From Klenkia terrae (GTDB taxonomy: Bacteria > Actinomycetota > Actinomycetes > Mycobacteriales > Geodermatophilaceae): DNA of 38,319 bases. The stretch covers positions 879,432 to 917,750 of the forward strand of contig NZ_UEXK01000004.1 in the NCBI RefSeq assembly GCF_900491935.1. The letters are read 5' to 3'. Shown here one piece after another: positions 1 to 8,201 of the stretch. Position 1 is the stretch's first letter, and each line of letters begins with the position of its first letter. The translations under genes and the position numbers were made by a program. A model generated the notes under the pieces. That model ran no database searches. It worked only from the letters and a program-made list of their open reading frames with translations, and was not told the DNA's origin.

Positions 1-1092
1 CTGCCGGGGTGGGTGGGGGTCGTCGGCGAAGATGCCGCCGATGCCGTCGGTCTGGTCGACCTCGGCGGGCGGCGCGCTGCGCGGCACGATCGCCTGGGTC
101 TCGTGCCAGGCCGGCTCGGGCTCCTGCTCCCGCTGGGTCGGGGCCGTACCGGTGGACGGACCCCCGGTGAGCGACACCGTGTCGTGCGCCGGGTGCGGGG
201 CCGGCGCCTGCTCGGCGGCGACCGCGGCCGCGGCCAGGGCCGCCGCGGCGGCGGGGTCGACGAGCGGGCCGTTCGGCCCGCCGACCGGCGCCCCGGAGGA
301 CCCGGGACCGGTCGCCGGCCAGTCGGGCACGAGCGGGGTGGCGGCCGGCTGCACCCCGGTGGGCGTCGCGGTGGGTGCGGCGGTCCGCACGGCGGGCTGG
401 CTGGCCAGGGTGGCCGGGGCCAGCAGCTCCCGGCGGCGCAGCACGTAGGGCGAGTAGGGGAAGCCCTCGCCGTTGAGCTCCTCGACGGCGGGGCTGCGGC
501 CGCGGACGCCGAGCGCCTCCAGGGCGGCCCGGACGTCGGCCGTCGTCCAGAGGCGGGGGTTGTCGGTGCCGGCGTAGCGCCCGGCGCGGGCGATGCCCAG
601 CAGCAGCGAGCGGGACTCGAGCAGCGCGACCTGGTCGCCCTCGCCGAGGTCGCCGTCGGCGGGGACGAGCCCGGTGAGCTCCCCGTGCAGCACGGTCAGG
701 CGGGCGATCCGGCCGGGCTCCAGCCCGGCCCGGCGCAGCCGGACGGCGGCCTCCATGCCGGCCCGCATCAGCCCGTCCAGCGGGGTGGAGCCGCCGCCGG
801 CCAGCCGCAGCACGTCACCGGGCCCGGCGCCGGGCCCGATCGTCCAGGAGCCCTCGGGCAGCACGGTGACCACGCCGGACTGGCGGACCACCTCGACCAC
901 CCGGACGACGGCGATGCCCTCGGGCACCAGCACGACGGCGTCGCAGATCCGGCGATCCATCGGACCGTCGGACAGCGCCAGGGAGGCCACCAGCGCACCG
1001 CGGACCGAGCCGCCGGTGTCCCAGCTGCCGAGCTCGGTGAAGAAGGCGCGCTCGGCAGCCGTCTCGAGCCCCGAGGGCGGAAGGATCAGCAC
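1..1092 (-). CDS. Partial hypothetical protein with NERD-like N-terminus (3' end outside window)
   Basis: The reading frame starts at GTG 1092 and stays open to base 1, so 364 codons are seen and the C-terminus is missing. An AGGAGG lies 7 bases before the GTG, which fixes the start. The first ~55 residues ([10 protein letters not shown] near the start, then a hydrophobic strand ending [16 protein letters not shown]) have the rhythm of a nuclease-related NERD domain, in which a Glu, a conserved Asp and a strand with Glu/Lys form the active site; here the Asp is present (ICDAVVLVP) but the final Lys is not, so catalysis is doubtful. Residues ~60-235 form a globular part with strands and a [13 protein letters not shown] segment. 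From ~245 on, the chain is low-complexity Ala/Pro/Gly/Thr and probably disordered. The next gene upstream on the same strand ends 57 bases away. Function unknown; the NERD link is only a visual resemblance. Confidence 0.72.
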   Translation of the reverse strand, partial: MLILPPSGLETAAERAFFTELGSWDTGGSVRGALVASLALSDGPMDRRICDAVVLVPEGIAVVRVVEVVRQSGVVTVLPEGSWTIGPGAGPGDVLRLAGGGSTPLDGLMRAGMEAAVRLRRAGLEPGRIARLTVLHGELTGLVPADGDLGEGDQVALLESRSLLLGIARAGRYAGTDNPRLWTTADVRAALEALGVRGRSPAVEELNGEGFPYSPYVLRRRELLAPATLASQPAVRTAAPTATPTGVQPAATPLVPDWPATGPGSSGAPVGGPNGPLVDPAAAAALAAAAVAAEQAPAPHPAHDTVSLTGGPSTGTAPTQREQEPEPAWHETQAIVPRSAPPAEVDQTDGIGGIFADDPHPPRQ

Positions 1093-1149
1093 CGGGCCTC
1101 CTGGGTCATCGGGTCCGACGGTACGACATCTCCGCGACCCGACCGGGAC

Positions 1150-1791
1150 TCACGGTGCTGGCGCGCCGCCTGCGACCGCTGCGGCGCGGTGGTCCAGGGC
1201 CACCGGAGCCCGCCACCTGGCCCACCGCCGGGTGCGCCCGACCCGGTCGACCACCCCCCACAGGACGGCGAAGCCGATCCACACCACCGGGGCGACCGAC
1301 CACTGCCACGGCGGGATCACCGCGACGAACTCCTGCACGAAGGCGGCGGCGAACACCGCGGCGGCTACGGGGACACCGGCCGCCCAGCCCGGCACTCCCC
1401 AGGTGACCGCGCAGTCGACCAGCACCGCCCCGGCCAGCAGCATCACCGGCAGGACCGACGGCGGGAAGCCGGTGGCGGCCAGCAGGCCCCACACGACGGC
1501 CCGGTAGCCCAGGTAGGTAGCGGTCAGCAGGGTCGCCGTCCACCGCAGGCCGACGACCTCGCGGGCGACCACGAGGGTCAGCAGGCCGACGCAGACCAGC
1601 CAGGCCGGGTGCACCCACGGCGGCACCGGCAGCAGGAAGCTGGTCGGCGAGGACCCCTGGCCTGCGGCGAAGTCCAGCAACTGCTGCTCGGCGGTGGTGT
1701 GCTCGTCGCGGTGGGCGGCCAGGGACAGCACGCCGTACTCCTGGTGCTCCACCGGCCCGGCGACCACGAACGTCGCCGTCCCCACCTGCAT
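1150..1791 (-). CDS. Small multi-pass membrane protein, unknown function
   Basis: The frame from ATG 1791 encodes 213 residues. After ~45 polar residues ([18 protein letters not shown], acidic and His-rich) there are about five hydrophobic segments: near 56-74, 78-102, 106-127, 131-152 and 158-178, followed by a short basic and Ala-rich tail. It is therefore an integral membrane protein, but I recognise no family. No good Shine-Dalgarno sequence precedes the ATG; a GGAGGG lies about 21 bases upstream. The start is therefore uncertain, and the N-terminal stretch reads like an internal loop of a larger protein, so an N-terminal truncation next to the orn promoter is possible. Third-position GC supports it as coding. 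It diverges from orn across about 90 bases. Confidence 0.6.
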   Translation of the reverse strand: MQVGTATFVVAGPVEHQEYGVLSLAAHRDEHTTAEQQLLDFAAGQGSSPTSFLLPVPPWVHPAWLVCVGLLTLVVAREVVGLRWTATLLTATYLGYRAVVWGLLAATGFPPSVLPVMLLAGAVLVDCAVTWGVPGWAAGVPVAAAVFAAAFVQEFVAVIPPWQWSVAPVVWIGFAVLWGVVDRVGRTRRWARWRAPVALDHRAAAVAGGAPAP

Positions 1792-1881
1792 CCAGCGCCG
1801 GGCCCTCAGGTCAGCCCTCCGCGCGCCGCGCCGTGCGGCGGGTGGGACCTCGGGGGTCGGTGGTGCGTACTGTCCGGTTCC

Positions 1882-2526
1882 GTGGCAGGCAACGGAGCGC
1901 ACAACCTGGTCTGGATCGACTGCGAGATGACCGGGCTGGACCTGGCGTCGGACAAGCTCGTCGAGATCGCCGTCGTGGTCACCGACTCGGAGCTCAACGT
2001 CCTCGACGAGGGCCTGGACGTGATCATCCACGCCGACGACGACGCCCTCGCCGGCATGGACGACGTGGTGGTGGCCATGCACGCCAAGTCCGGGCTCACC
2101 GAGGCGGTGCGCGCCTCGACGGTGACCCTGGCCGAGGCCGAGGAGCTGGTGCTCGCCTACGTCAAGCGGTTCGTCCCCGAGCGCCGCAGCGCCCCGCTGT
2201 GCGGGAACTCGATCGGCACCGACCGGGGATTCCTGGCCCGGGACATGCCGACCCTGGACGACCACCTGCACTACCGGATGGTCGACGTCTCCTCGATCAA
2301 GGAGCTGGCCCGCCGCTGGTTCCCCCGGGTGTACTTCAACCAGCCGGCCAAGGGCCTGGCGCACCGCGCGCTGGCCGACATCCTGGAGTCCATCCGGGAG
2401 CTGGCGTACTACCGCGGTGCGGTGTTCGTGCCCGCGCCGGGACCGTCCACCGAGCAGGCCCAGGTCGCCGCGGCCGCGGCGACCGACACCTACGCGTCGC
2501 TGCTGGCCCCTCCGCAGGCTCCCTGA
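1882..2526 (+). CDS. orn: Oligoribonuclease
   Basis: This 3'-5' exoribonuclease degrades two- to five-base RNAs left by other nucleases, including pGpG from cyclic di-GMP turnover, in the cytoplasm. The 214-residue product has the DEDDh motifs: Exo I in [10 protein letters not shown] near residue 10, Exo II in [12 protein letters not shown] near 111, and Exo III with His and Asp in [11 protein letters not shown] near 157-165. Length fits the family (~180-215), with a 25-residue Ala-rich C-terminal tail. The GTG at 1882 gives the usual short N-terminus before the first strand. No Shine-Dalgarno is present; TACTGT at 1868-1873 could be a -10 element 8 bases before the start, which suggests a leaderless mRNA. 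tRNA-His follows 43 bases after the stop. Confidence 0.96.
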   Translation: MAGNGAHNLVWIDCEMTGLDLASDKLVEIAVVVTDSELNVLDEGLDVIIHADDDALAGMDDVVVAMHAKSGLTEAVRASTVTLAEAEELVLAYVKRFVPERRSAPLCGNSIGTDRGFLARDMPTLDDHLHYRMVDVSSIKELARRWFPRVYFNQPAKGLAHRALADILESIRELAYYRGAVFVPAPGPSTEQAQVAAAAATDTYASLLAPPQAP

Positions 2527-2569
2527 GCACTCCGGTACTCTTCCAACGCCCCGTTCCGCGGGTGCGACG

Positions 2570-2645
2570 GTGGGTGTAGCTCAGCTGGTAGAGCGCCAGG
2601 TTGTGATCCTGGATGTCGCGGGTTCAAGTCCCGTCACTCACCCCA
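2570..2645 (+). tRNA. tRNA-His (GTG anticodon)
   Basis: The cloverleaf is complete: acceptor stem GTGGGTG (2570-2576) with CACTCAC (2635-2641), D arm with AGCTCAGCTGGTAGAGC, anticodon stem CCAGG/CCTGG around TTGTGAT, and T arm GCGGG-TTCAAGT-CCCGT. The anticodon GTG reads histidine codons. The discriminator base is C followed by an encoded CCA, and the base before the acceptor stem (2569) is G, as expected for the extra G-1 that pairs with C73 in tRNA-His. TACTCT at 2536-2541 is a plausible -10 element. Confidence 0.97.
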
Positions 2646-2651
2646 CCCGGT

Positions 2652-2679
2652 CCCCCGGTCAGCCTCCGCTGGCCGGGGG
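2652..2679 (+). terminator. Rho-independent-type hairpin after tRNA-His
   Basis: Bases 2652-2663 pair with 2668-2679 (CCCCCGGTCAGC against GCTGGCCGGGGG, one G-T pair) around a four-base loop, giving a 12-bp stem seven bases after the tRNA. It lacks a long T-run, as is common in GC-rich actinobacteria. From here to the sigma gene at 2829 I see nothing else recognisable. Confidence 0.8.
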
Positions 2680-2828
2680 ATCGTCGTCTCCGGGCACCGG
2701 TGTCACATCCCGGGGGTGGGCGGTGCTGACAGGGTGTGGACCTCGTCGCGACCGGAGCCTCGACGGGACCGGCCGGCCGGCTGGTCGCCGTCGCGTCGGC
2801 CGGTGCCAGGAGAAGGGACTCCCCGGCC

Positions 2829-3332
2829 GTGGCCGACCGCCAGCTGCACGCCGTGCGCGGTGACCTCGAGCAGGTGTTCCGCCGGCACTACCCGGCCGTC
2901 GTCGCCGTCGCCGCCCGCGTGCTCGGCGGGCGCGCCGAGGCCGAGGACGTCGCCCAGGAGGTGTTCCTGTCCTTCGGGCGCTCCACGGTGCCGGCCGGCG
3001 AGGCGGGCGGCTGGTTGTCGGTGGCCGCCGCGCACACCGCGCTGAACCACCTGCGGTCGGGACGCCGGCGCAGCGACCGGGAGGTCGCGGTGGTCAGCGG
3101 CGAGCCCACCACCGTCCCGGACGTCGTCGACGACGTCCTCGCCCGCGAGGCGCACGGGCAGGTGCGCGCCGCCCTGGCCGCGCTCCCCCGCACCCAGGCC
3201 GTGGCCCTCGTGCTGCGGCACAGCGGGCTCAGCTACGCCGACGTCGCCACCGCCCTCGACCTGTCCCCCGGATCCGTCGGCACGACCCTCCGTCGTGCCG
3301 AGGCCGCCCTGCGCAAGGAGCTGCACCAGTGA
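2829..3332 (+). CDS. ECF-type RNA polymerase sigma factor
   Basis: An alternative sigma factor that directs RNA polymerase to a small regulon, probably after a cell-envelope or environmental signal. The 167-residue product holds region 2 near residues 10-75 (LEQVFRRHYPAVVAVAARVL, then AEDVAQEVFLSF) and region 4 near 110-165 (ALAALPRTQAVALVLRH, then the helix-turn-helix SYADVATALDLSPGSVGTTL). GTG 2829 is chosen because AGGAGAAGGG lies just upstream at 2808-2817 and it gives a normal compact ECF length; an in-frame GTG at 2736 would add 31 residues lacking any sigma features. The gene overlaps the following anti-sigma gene by GTGA, so the two are co-translated. The exact ECF group cannot be told from sequence alone. 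Confidence 0.9.
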   Translation: MADRQLHAVRGDLEQVFRRHYPAVVAVAARVLGGRAEAEDVAQEVFLSFGRSTVPAGEAGGWLSVAAAHTALNHLRSGRRRSDREVAVVSGEPTTVPDVVDDVLAREAHGQVRAALAALPRTQAVALVLRHSGLSYADVATALDLSPGSVGTTLRRAEAALRKELHQ

Positions 3333-4399
3333 ACCGTCACCCGAACCCCGGCGTGCTGCGCCGCCTGGTCGACGAGCCGGCCGGGGTCACCGACGCCGAC
3401 CGCGCCCACGTCGCCGGCTGCGCCGACTGCCTGACCGGGCTGGCCGACGCCACCGCCGACGCCACCGCCGCAGGCGCGGCCCTGCGCACCCGGGCCGACG
3501 ACGTCGACGTGCCCGCGGCCTGGGACCGGCTGTCGGCCGCGCTCCCCGCCGCGGCGTCGCCGGCCCGCACCGCCCGGCGACGCGGCCGGGCGCCGCGGGC
3601 CGCCGGCGTGCGCCGCCCGCTGGCCGCGGCCGTCGCCTTCGCGGCGGTGCTGTCGGTGGCCGGGGTGGCTGCCGCCAACGACTGGCTGCCGGTCTTCCGC
3701 ACCGAGCAGGTCGCCCCGGTGGCCTTCGACAGCGCCGACCTGGTCGCGCTGCCCGACCTGAGCGCCTACGGCACCGTCGAGGTCACCGGCGACGGCGACC
3801 TGCACACCGTCGCCGACCCGGCGGCCGCCGCCGCCGAGACCGCCCTGGACGTGCCCGAGGTCGCCGAGCTGCCCGGTGGCGTCGTCGGCGACCCGAGCGT
3901 GCAGGTGGGTGGCCAGGCCTCCGCCGTGTTCACGTTCTCCGACGACCTCGCCGCGCAGGCCGGTGGCCAGGCGCCGCCGGCGGGGCTGGACGGCAGCCAG
4001 GTCCGGCTGGTCGCCGGCCCGGGCGTGGCCCAGATCTGGTCCTCGGCGTCGGGCGTCCCGGCGCTGGTCGTGGCCACCGCCGTCGCGCCGTCGGCGGACT
4101 CCTCCGGGGTGCCCTTCCAGACGCTGCGGGACTACCTGCTGTCGCTGCCCGGCCTGCCCGACGACCTGGCCGCCCAGCTGCGCACCTTCACCGCCGACGG
4201 CTCGACCCTGCCCCTGCCGGTGCCCGCCGACCTGGTGGACAGCTCCTCGGCCGACGTGGACGGCGTCACCGCGACCGTGCTGGAGAGCCGCGACCGGTCG
4301 ATGGCCGCCGTGGTCTGGGTCGAGGACGGCGTCGTCACCGCCGTGGCCGGCTCCCTGGGCGCCGACGAGGTGCTCGAGGTCGCGCGGGGGCTGCGCTGA
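3329..4399 (+). CDS. Membrane-anchored zinc-finger anti-sigma factor
   Basis: This probably holds the sigma factor encoded just upstream inactive until a signal arrives. The 356-residue protein starts with a short anti-sigma domain carrying the His-x3-Cys-x2-Cys zinc motif (HVAGCADC, residues ~28-35). A single membrane segment follows at ~93-112 (PLAAAVAFAAVLSVAGVAAA), then a ~240-residue outside domain rich in Asp, Ala and Val that I cannot assign to a family but which has a repeated beta-strand look. The GTG at 3329 overlaps the sigma stop codon (GTGA) and has AAGGAG eight bases upstream inside the sigma gene. The outside domain is the likely sensor. Its 3' end overlaps the ABC ATPase gene. 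Confidence 0.85.
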   Translation: MNRHPNPGVLRRLVDEPAGVTDADRAHVAGCADCLTGLADATADATAAGAALRTRADDVDVPAAWDRLSAALPAAASPARTARRRGRAPRAAGVRRPLAAAVAFAAVLSVAGVAAANDWLPVFRTEQVAPVAFDSADLVALPDLSAYGTVEVTGDGDLHTVADPAAAAAETALDVPEVAELPGGVVGDPSVQVGGQASAVFTFSDDLAAQAGGQAPPAGLDGSQVRLVAGPGVAQIWSSASGVPALVVATAVAPSADSSGVPFQTLRDYLLSLPGLPDDLAAQLRTFTADGSTLPLPVPADLVDSSSADVDGVTATVLESRDRSMAAVVWVEDGVVTAVAGSLGADEVLEVARGLR

Positions 4400-5382
4400 C
4401 CACCACGCCGGGCGACGCAGCCCTGCGCGCCGCCGCCGAGCTGGTCGCCGGGCTGCCGCCCGCGCCCGCGGCCTGGTGCACCGGGCTGCGCAAGCGGTAC
4501 CGGAAGCAGACCGCGGTGCACGACGTCTCCCTCCAGGTGGGCCGGGGCGAGGTGGTCGGGCTGCTGGGCCCCAACGGGGCCGGCAAGACCACGGTGATCA
4601 AGATGCTGCTCGGCCTGGTGCGGCCCGACGGCGGCGAGGCGCTGCTGCTCGGCCGCCCGGCCGCCGAGCCGGCGGCCCGCGCGGGCGTGGGCTACCTGCC
4701 CGAGCTCTTCCGGTACCAGCCGTGGCTCACCCCGGCCGAGGTGCTGGCCCTGCACGTGCGGCTGGCCGGGGCCGCGGTCACCGATGCCGAGCGGCGGGAG
4801 TGCCTGGCGACGGTGGGCCTGGCCGGTCGGGGCGACGACCGGGTCGGCGGGTTCTCCAAGGGCATGCAGCAGCGCCTCGGCCTGGCCGTCGCGCTGGTCG
4901 CGCGGCCGGAGTTCGTCGTCCTGGACGAGCCGACCAGCGCGCTGGACCCGCTGGGCCGCGCCGACGTGCGCGACATCGTGCTGGACCTGCGGTCCCGCGG
5001 CGTCGCGGTGCTGCTCAACTCCCACCTGATCGGGGAGGTCGAGCGGGTCTGCGACCGGGTGGTCGTGCTCGACCGGGGCCGGGTCGCGGCCGCCGGCACG
5101 CTGGCCGAGCTGCTGGGCCAGCGCGAGCTGCGACTGCACCTGACCGGGCTCACCGCCGAGGCCGAGGCCCGGCTGGCGCGGACCGGCGGCGTGCACCGGG
5201 AGGGCGACTGGCTGACCGTCGCCGTTCCCGCCGACGACGAGTCCGTGGCCCCCGAGCTGGTGCGCGCCCTGGTCGGCCTGGGGGTGTCGGTGCACGCGGT
5301 CGAGCCGGTGCGGATCAGCCTGGAGGACCGGCTGCTCGGCATCCTGCGCGAGGGCGCCGCGGACCGGGCGGCCCAGCCGTGA
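4396..5382 (+). CDS. ABC transporter ATP-binding protein
   Basis: The ATPase of a two-gene exporter, acting at the inner face of the membrane with the permease encoded next. All nucleotide-binding motifs are present: Walker A GPNGAGKTT (residues ~58-66), signature GGFSKGMQQRLGLA near 153, Walker B FVVLDEPTSALD near 173, and the H-loop His in LLNSHL. A C-terminal ~100-residue extension resembles those of NosF/CcmA-type exporters. The start is unusual: no ATG or GTG exists in frame before the first beta-strand, and CTG 4396 overlaps the anti-sigma stop as CTGA, mirroring the GTGA overlaps on either side, so I take CTG as the start (328 residues). The substrate is not evident; linkage to an ECF/anti-sigma pair suggests envelope stress or antibiotic export. 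Confidence 0.88.
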   Translation: MTTTPGDAALRAAAELVAGLPPAPAAWCTGLRKRYRKQTAVHDVSLQVGRGEVVGLLGPNGAGKTTVIKMLLGLVRPDGGEALLLGRPAAEPAARAGVGYLPELFRYQPWLTPAEVLALHVRLAGAAVTDAERRECLATVGLAGRGDDRVGGFSKGMQQRLGLAVALVARPEFVVLDEPTSALDPLGRADVRDIVLDLRSRGVAVLLNSHLIGEVERVCDRVVVLDRGRVAAAGTLAELLGQRELRLHLTGLTAEAEARLARTGGVHREGDWLTVAVPADDESVAPELVRALVGLGVSVHAVEPVRISLEDRLLGILREGAADRAAQP

Positions 5383-6224
5383 CCGTCGTGCTGACCGTGG
5401 CCGCGCTGACCGTGCGGGAGGCCTCCCGGCGGCGGGTGGTGCTCGCCCTGGGCGTGCTCACCGCGGCGCTCGTGGGCCTGAGCGCACTGGGGTTCACCCG
5501 GCTGGCCGGGGAGTCGCTGACCAGCGGCGAGGCCCGGCTGGTCGCCTCGATCCTGCTGAACCTGGTGATGTTCGGCTTCAGCCTGGTCGCCGCGCTGGGC
5601 ACCGCGTTCCTGGCCGGTCCGACGCTGGCCGGGGAGACCGAGTCGGGCACCGCCCTGTCCATGCTGGCCCGGCCGGTCCGGCGCTCGGCGTTCCTGCTGG
5701 GCAAGACGCTGGGCCTGGTCGCCTTCGGCAGCGGGTTCGTCGTCCTCGCCGGGCTGGCCGAGATCCTCGTGGTCGGGACGACCGTGGACTACTGGCCGCC
5801 GTCGCCGGTGACCGCCCTACTGCTGCTGGGCGCGCAGACCGCGGTGCTGCTCACCCTCACCGTGCTGCTGTCGACCGTGGTGTCCCCCATGGCGTCCGGG
5901 GTCATCGCCGTGGGCCTGTTCTGCACCACCTGGGTGGCCGGCGTCGTCGGGGCGATCGGCGGGTCGCTGGGCAACGACGCGGTCGAGCGGGTGGGCAGCA
6001 TCTCGCGCATCCTGCTGCCCACCGACGGGCTGTGGCGGGGCGCGATGAACGCCTTCCAGGACCCCGGCGCGCTGGCCGCGTTCGGCGGCGCGGACCAGGG
6101 GGCGGGTGCGTTCCCGTTCCTCAGCGTCTCCGCGCTCACCCCGGTCTACCTGGGCTATGCGGCGCTGTGGGTGGCGATGGTCTGGGGCCTTGCGGCCCTC
6201 GCCTACTCCCGCAAGGACCTCTGA
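5379..6224 (+). CDS. ABC-2-type transporter permease
   Basis: The membrane partner of the preceding ATPase. The 281-residue protein has six hydrophobic segments: about residues 18-36, 58-82, 108-131, 143-165, 174-200 and 258-278, the usual ABC-2/NosY topology. The loop after segment 2 carries the family pattern of Glu-x-Glu-x-Gly near AGETESGTALSMLARPV, a conserved coupling region. GTG 5379 overlaps the ATPase stop (GTGA). It is the last gene of the sigma/anti-sigma/exporter operon, and a strong hairpin follows. Substrate unknown. Confidence 0.88.
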   Translation: MTVVLTVAALTVREASRRRVVLALGVLTAALVGLSALGFTRLAGESLTSGEARLVASILLNLVMFGFSLVAALGTAFLAGPTLAGETESGTALSMLARPVRRSAFLLGKTLGLVAFGSGFVVLAGLAEILVVGTTVDYWPPSPVTALLLLGAQTAVLLTLTVLLSTVVSPMASGVIAVGLFCTTWVAGVVGAIGGSLGNDAVERVGSISRILLPTDGLWRGAMNAFQDPGALAAFGGADQGAGAFPFLSVSALTPVYLGYAALWVAMVWGLAALAYSRKDL

Positions 6225-6248
6225 CCGGACGGGTCGCCCGCAGACGCA

Positions 6249-6288
6249 CGACGGGCTCCCGATCCGCCGGGTGGATCGGGAGCCGTCG
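6249..6288. terminator. Strong bidirectional terminator hairpin
   Basis: GGCTCCCGATCC at 6254-6265 pairs perfectly with GGATCGGGAGCC at 6273-6284, and CGAC (6249-6252) pairs with GTCG (6285-6288) after a one-base bulge. This 16-bp stem with a seven-base loop sits between the convergent permease and L,D-transpeptidase genes and probably ends transcription from both sides. Confidence 0.9.
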
Positions 6289-6300
6289 TGGTGGTGCGGG

Positions 6301-7524
6301 TCAGCCCAGCGCGCTGCCGGCCACCCACTGGTCCCACGGGATGGCCCAGTCGTAGATGTCGCCGTCGGCGCGGGACAGGGTCGGCCCCACGGAGTTGACG
6401 ATCTCCACGACGTCGCCGGGCTGGCTGAAGTCGTAGAACCACTGCGCCCGGTCGGTGGACAGGTTGATGCAGCCGTGCGAGACGTTGCTGGAGCCCTGCT
6501 GGCCCACCGACCAGGGCGCGGCGTGCACGAACTCGCCGTTGTTGGAGATCCGCGTGGCGTACTGCACGTCGGTCCGGTAGCCACCGGGGGCGTCGACGGC
6601 CAGGCCGAAGGTCGAGGAGTCCATCGTGATGTCGGCGAACTTCTCCAGCACCACGTGCGCGCCGTTGCGGGTCGGGTTGGCGTTGCTGCCGGCGCTCATC
6701 GGGTAGGTCTGCACGACCTGGTCACCGGAGGACACGGTGAGGGTGTGCGTCGCGGCGTCGGCCACCGACACGTGCTTCTCGCCGACGGAGAAGGACACCG
6801 AGCGGTTCTTCTCGCCCCAGATGCCGTCGCCCATGTCGACGCCGTAGAGGTTCGCGTCGATGGTGACCTGGGTGTTGGCCGGCCAGTAGGTCGAGGGCCG
6901 GAAGTGCACCTCGGAGTCGCTGATCCAGCTCCACCGGCCGTCGGTGGGCGTGGAGCTGGTGACCACCAGGTTCCGCTCGACCTCGGCCTTGTTGGTGACG
7001 GCCTCGTCGAAGTAGACCCGGATCGGCATGCCCACCCCGACGGTGGTGCCGTCCAGCGGGCCGATCGAGGGCGTGGAGACCGAGCCCGGGGTCACCGTGG
7101 TGAACGAGCCGGAGGCGTCGCTGCTGGCGCCGTCTGCGTTCTCGGCGGTGGCGGTGACCGTGTAGTCCGTGCCGTAGGCCAGCGGCGCCGACGGCGTCCA
7201 GAGGCTGGTGACCCCGGCGGCGTCGGCGGCCGGGGCCGGCACCTCGCTCAGCGTGCCGGCGACCGGCGCACCGGCGCCGTCGGTCACGGTCACCTCGGTG
7301 ACCGAGCCGCCGACGACCGTGGCCTGCAGCGGGGTGGCCGGGGAGACGTCGGTGGCGCCGTCGGCGACCGACAGCGACACCACGGCGGGGTCGGCCGGGG
7401 CGGCGCTGGTGCCGGCGGCACCACCGCCACCGCTCGAGGCCTCGGGACCGCACCCGACGAGTGCGACGAGCACCCCGGCGGTCCCCAGCGCCAGCACGGC
7501 ACGTCGGTTGAACTGCAACGACAC
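6301..7524 (-). CDS. LdtMt2-like L,D-transpeptidase lipoprotein
   Basis: Forms 3-3 cross-links in peptidoglycan outside the membrane. The 407-residue product closely follows the layout of Mycobacterium tuberculosis LdtMt2 (408 residues). A signal peptide with lipobox ALVGC predicts lipidation at Cys25. Two immunoglobulin-like domains span about 45-135 and 140-245. The YkuD catalytic domain runs about 250-380, with His334 and the SHGCINL motif whose nucleophile is Cys352, matching LdtMt2 His336 and Cys354. A short C-terminal segment packs on the catalytic domain in relatives. GTG 7524 was chosen because it begins the basic signal peptide and is preceded by GAGGGGAA. A 9-bp hairpin lies in the 5' leader. 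It is monocistronic. Confidence 0.95.
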   Translation of the reverse strand: MSLQFNRRAVLALGTAGVLVALVGCGPEASSGGGGAAGTSAAPADPAVVSLSVADGATDVSPATPLQATVVGGSVTEVTVTDGAGAPVAGTLSEVPAPAADAAGVTSLWTPSAPLAYGTDYTVTATAENADGASSDASGSFTTVTPGSVSTPSIGPLDGTTVGVGMPIRVYFDEAVTNKAEVERNLVVTSSTPTDGRWSWISDSEVHFRPSTYWPANTQVTIDANLYGVDMGDGIWGEKNRSVSFSVGEKHVSVADAATHTLTVSSGDQVVQTYPMSAGSNANPTRNGAHVVLEKFADITMDSSTFGLAVDAPGGYRTDVQYATRISNNGEFVHAAPWSVGQQGSSNVSHGCINLSTDRAQWFYDFSQPGDVVEIVNSVGPTLSRADGDIYDWAIPWDQWVAGSALG

Positions 7525-7545
7525 GAAGATTCCCCTCACCCCACT

Positions 7546-7571
7546 GCCGGTCGCAGCGGATCGCGACCGGC
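7546..7571 (-). promoter_or_regulatory. Hairpin in the leader of the L,D-transpeptidase gene
   Basis: GCCGGTCGC at 7546-7554 and GCGACCGGC at 7563-7571 are perfect inverted repeats with an eight-base loop, 22 bases upstream of the GTG start. It could be an operator or an mRNA structure near the ribosome binding site. I cannot match it to a known riboswitch. Confidence 0.4.
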
Positions 7572-7693
7572 GGTCGCCCCAGTGTCCACCCCGGGACTGA
7601 CAATCCGCTGTCACCGAGGACACGCCACCCCGGCTCGCCACCGGGTCCCCGGGACGTGTATCTTTCTCCGAGTCGCTGGTGATCAGCGGCGCC

Positions 7694-7766
<73 letters not shown>

Positions 7767-7779
7767 CCCACCCCAGATC

Positions 7780-7804
7780 GGCCCCGTCCCCACCGGACGG
7801 GGCC
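7780..7804 (+). terminator. Hairpin terminator after tRNA-Lys
   Basis: GGCCCCGTCC (7780-7789) pairs perfectly with GGACGGGGCC (7795-7804) around a five-base loop, and a T-containing stretch (GTTCTGCTGT) follows. It lies 13 bases after the tRNA. Confidence 0.85.
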
Positions 7805-7835
7805 GTTCTGCTGTCGGGACCCCCGGGAGGACCAG

Positions 7836-8201
7836 ATGAGCACGGCCGAGGACGGACGACGACGCGCCGAGCAGTACCTGCGCCTGGTGGCCGCCGGGGA
7901 GCAGTCCGCGGCCGACGAGCTGCTCGCCGCGGTCACCGACCTGACCGAGCTGACGTACGTGGGGGCGGCGTTCACCGCGATCTCCCGCAGCGGGGCCCGC
8001 ACCCTGTCCCCCGCCCACCGCGCCCAGGCCACCGGCCGGCACATGCGGCTCACCGCGCTGCGCGACAGCGCGAAGCGCGACCCGGCGGCGCTGCGCACCT
8101 GGCTGGCCGCCCTGGCCGGCGAGGCGGTCTTCGTGCGCGGCATGCTCGACGTCGCCGCCGCGCGCGCCGCCCAGGACGGGCCGGTCAGCGGGGCCGGGTG
8201 A
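7836..8201 (+). CDS. Small hypothetical protein, helical
   Basis: A 121-residue protein with no family I recognise. It appears entirely alpha-helical, Ala- and Arg-rich, with no signal peptide or membrane segment, so it is probably cytoplasmic. Strong coding bias in the third codon position and an excellent GGGAGGACC ribosome binding site before ATG 7836 support it as a real gene. Its last 17 bases overlap the end of the convergent MFS gene. It follows the tRNA-Lys terminator, so it needs its own promoter or read-through. Possible roles cannot be inferred from its neighbours. Confidence 0.75.
   Translation: MSTAEDGRRRAEQYLRLVAAGEQSAADELLAAVTDLTELTYVGAAFTAISRSGARTLSPAHRAQATGRHMRLTALRDSAKRDPAALRTWLAALAGEAVFVRGMLDVAAARAAQDGPVSGAG

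Noticed and set aside
13-2526. 837-residue open frame running through the orn region
   Set aside because: Only the part from GTG 1882 is oligoribonuclease; the rest is antisense to two better minus-strand genes and is of Arg/Gly-rich composition typical of chance frames in high-GC DNA.
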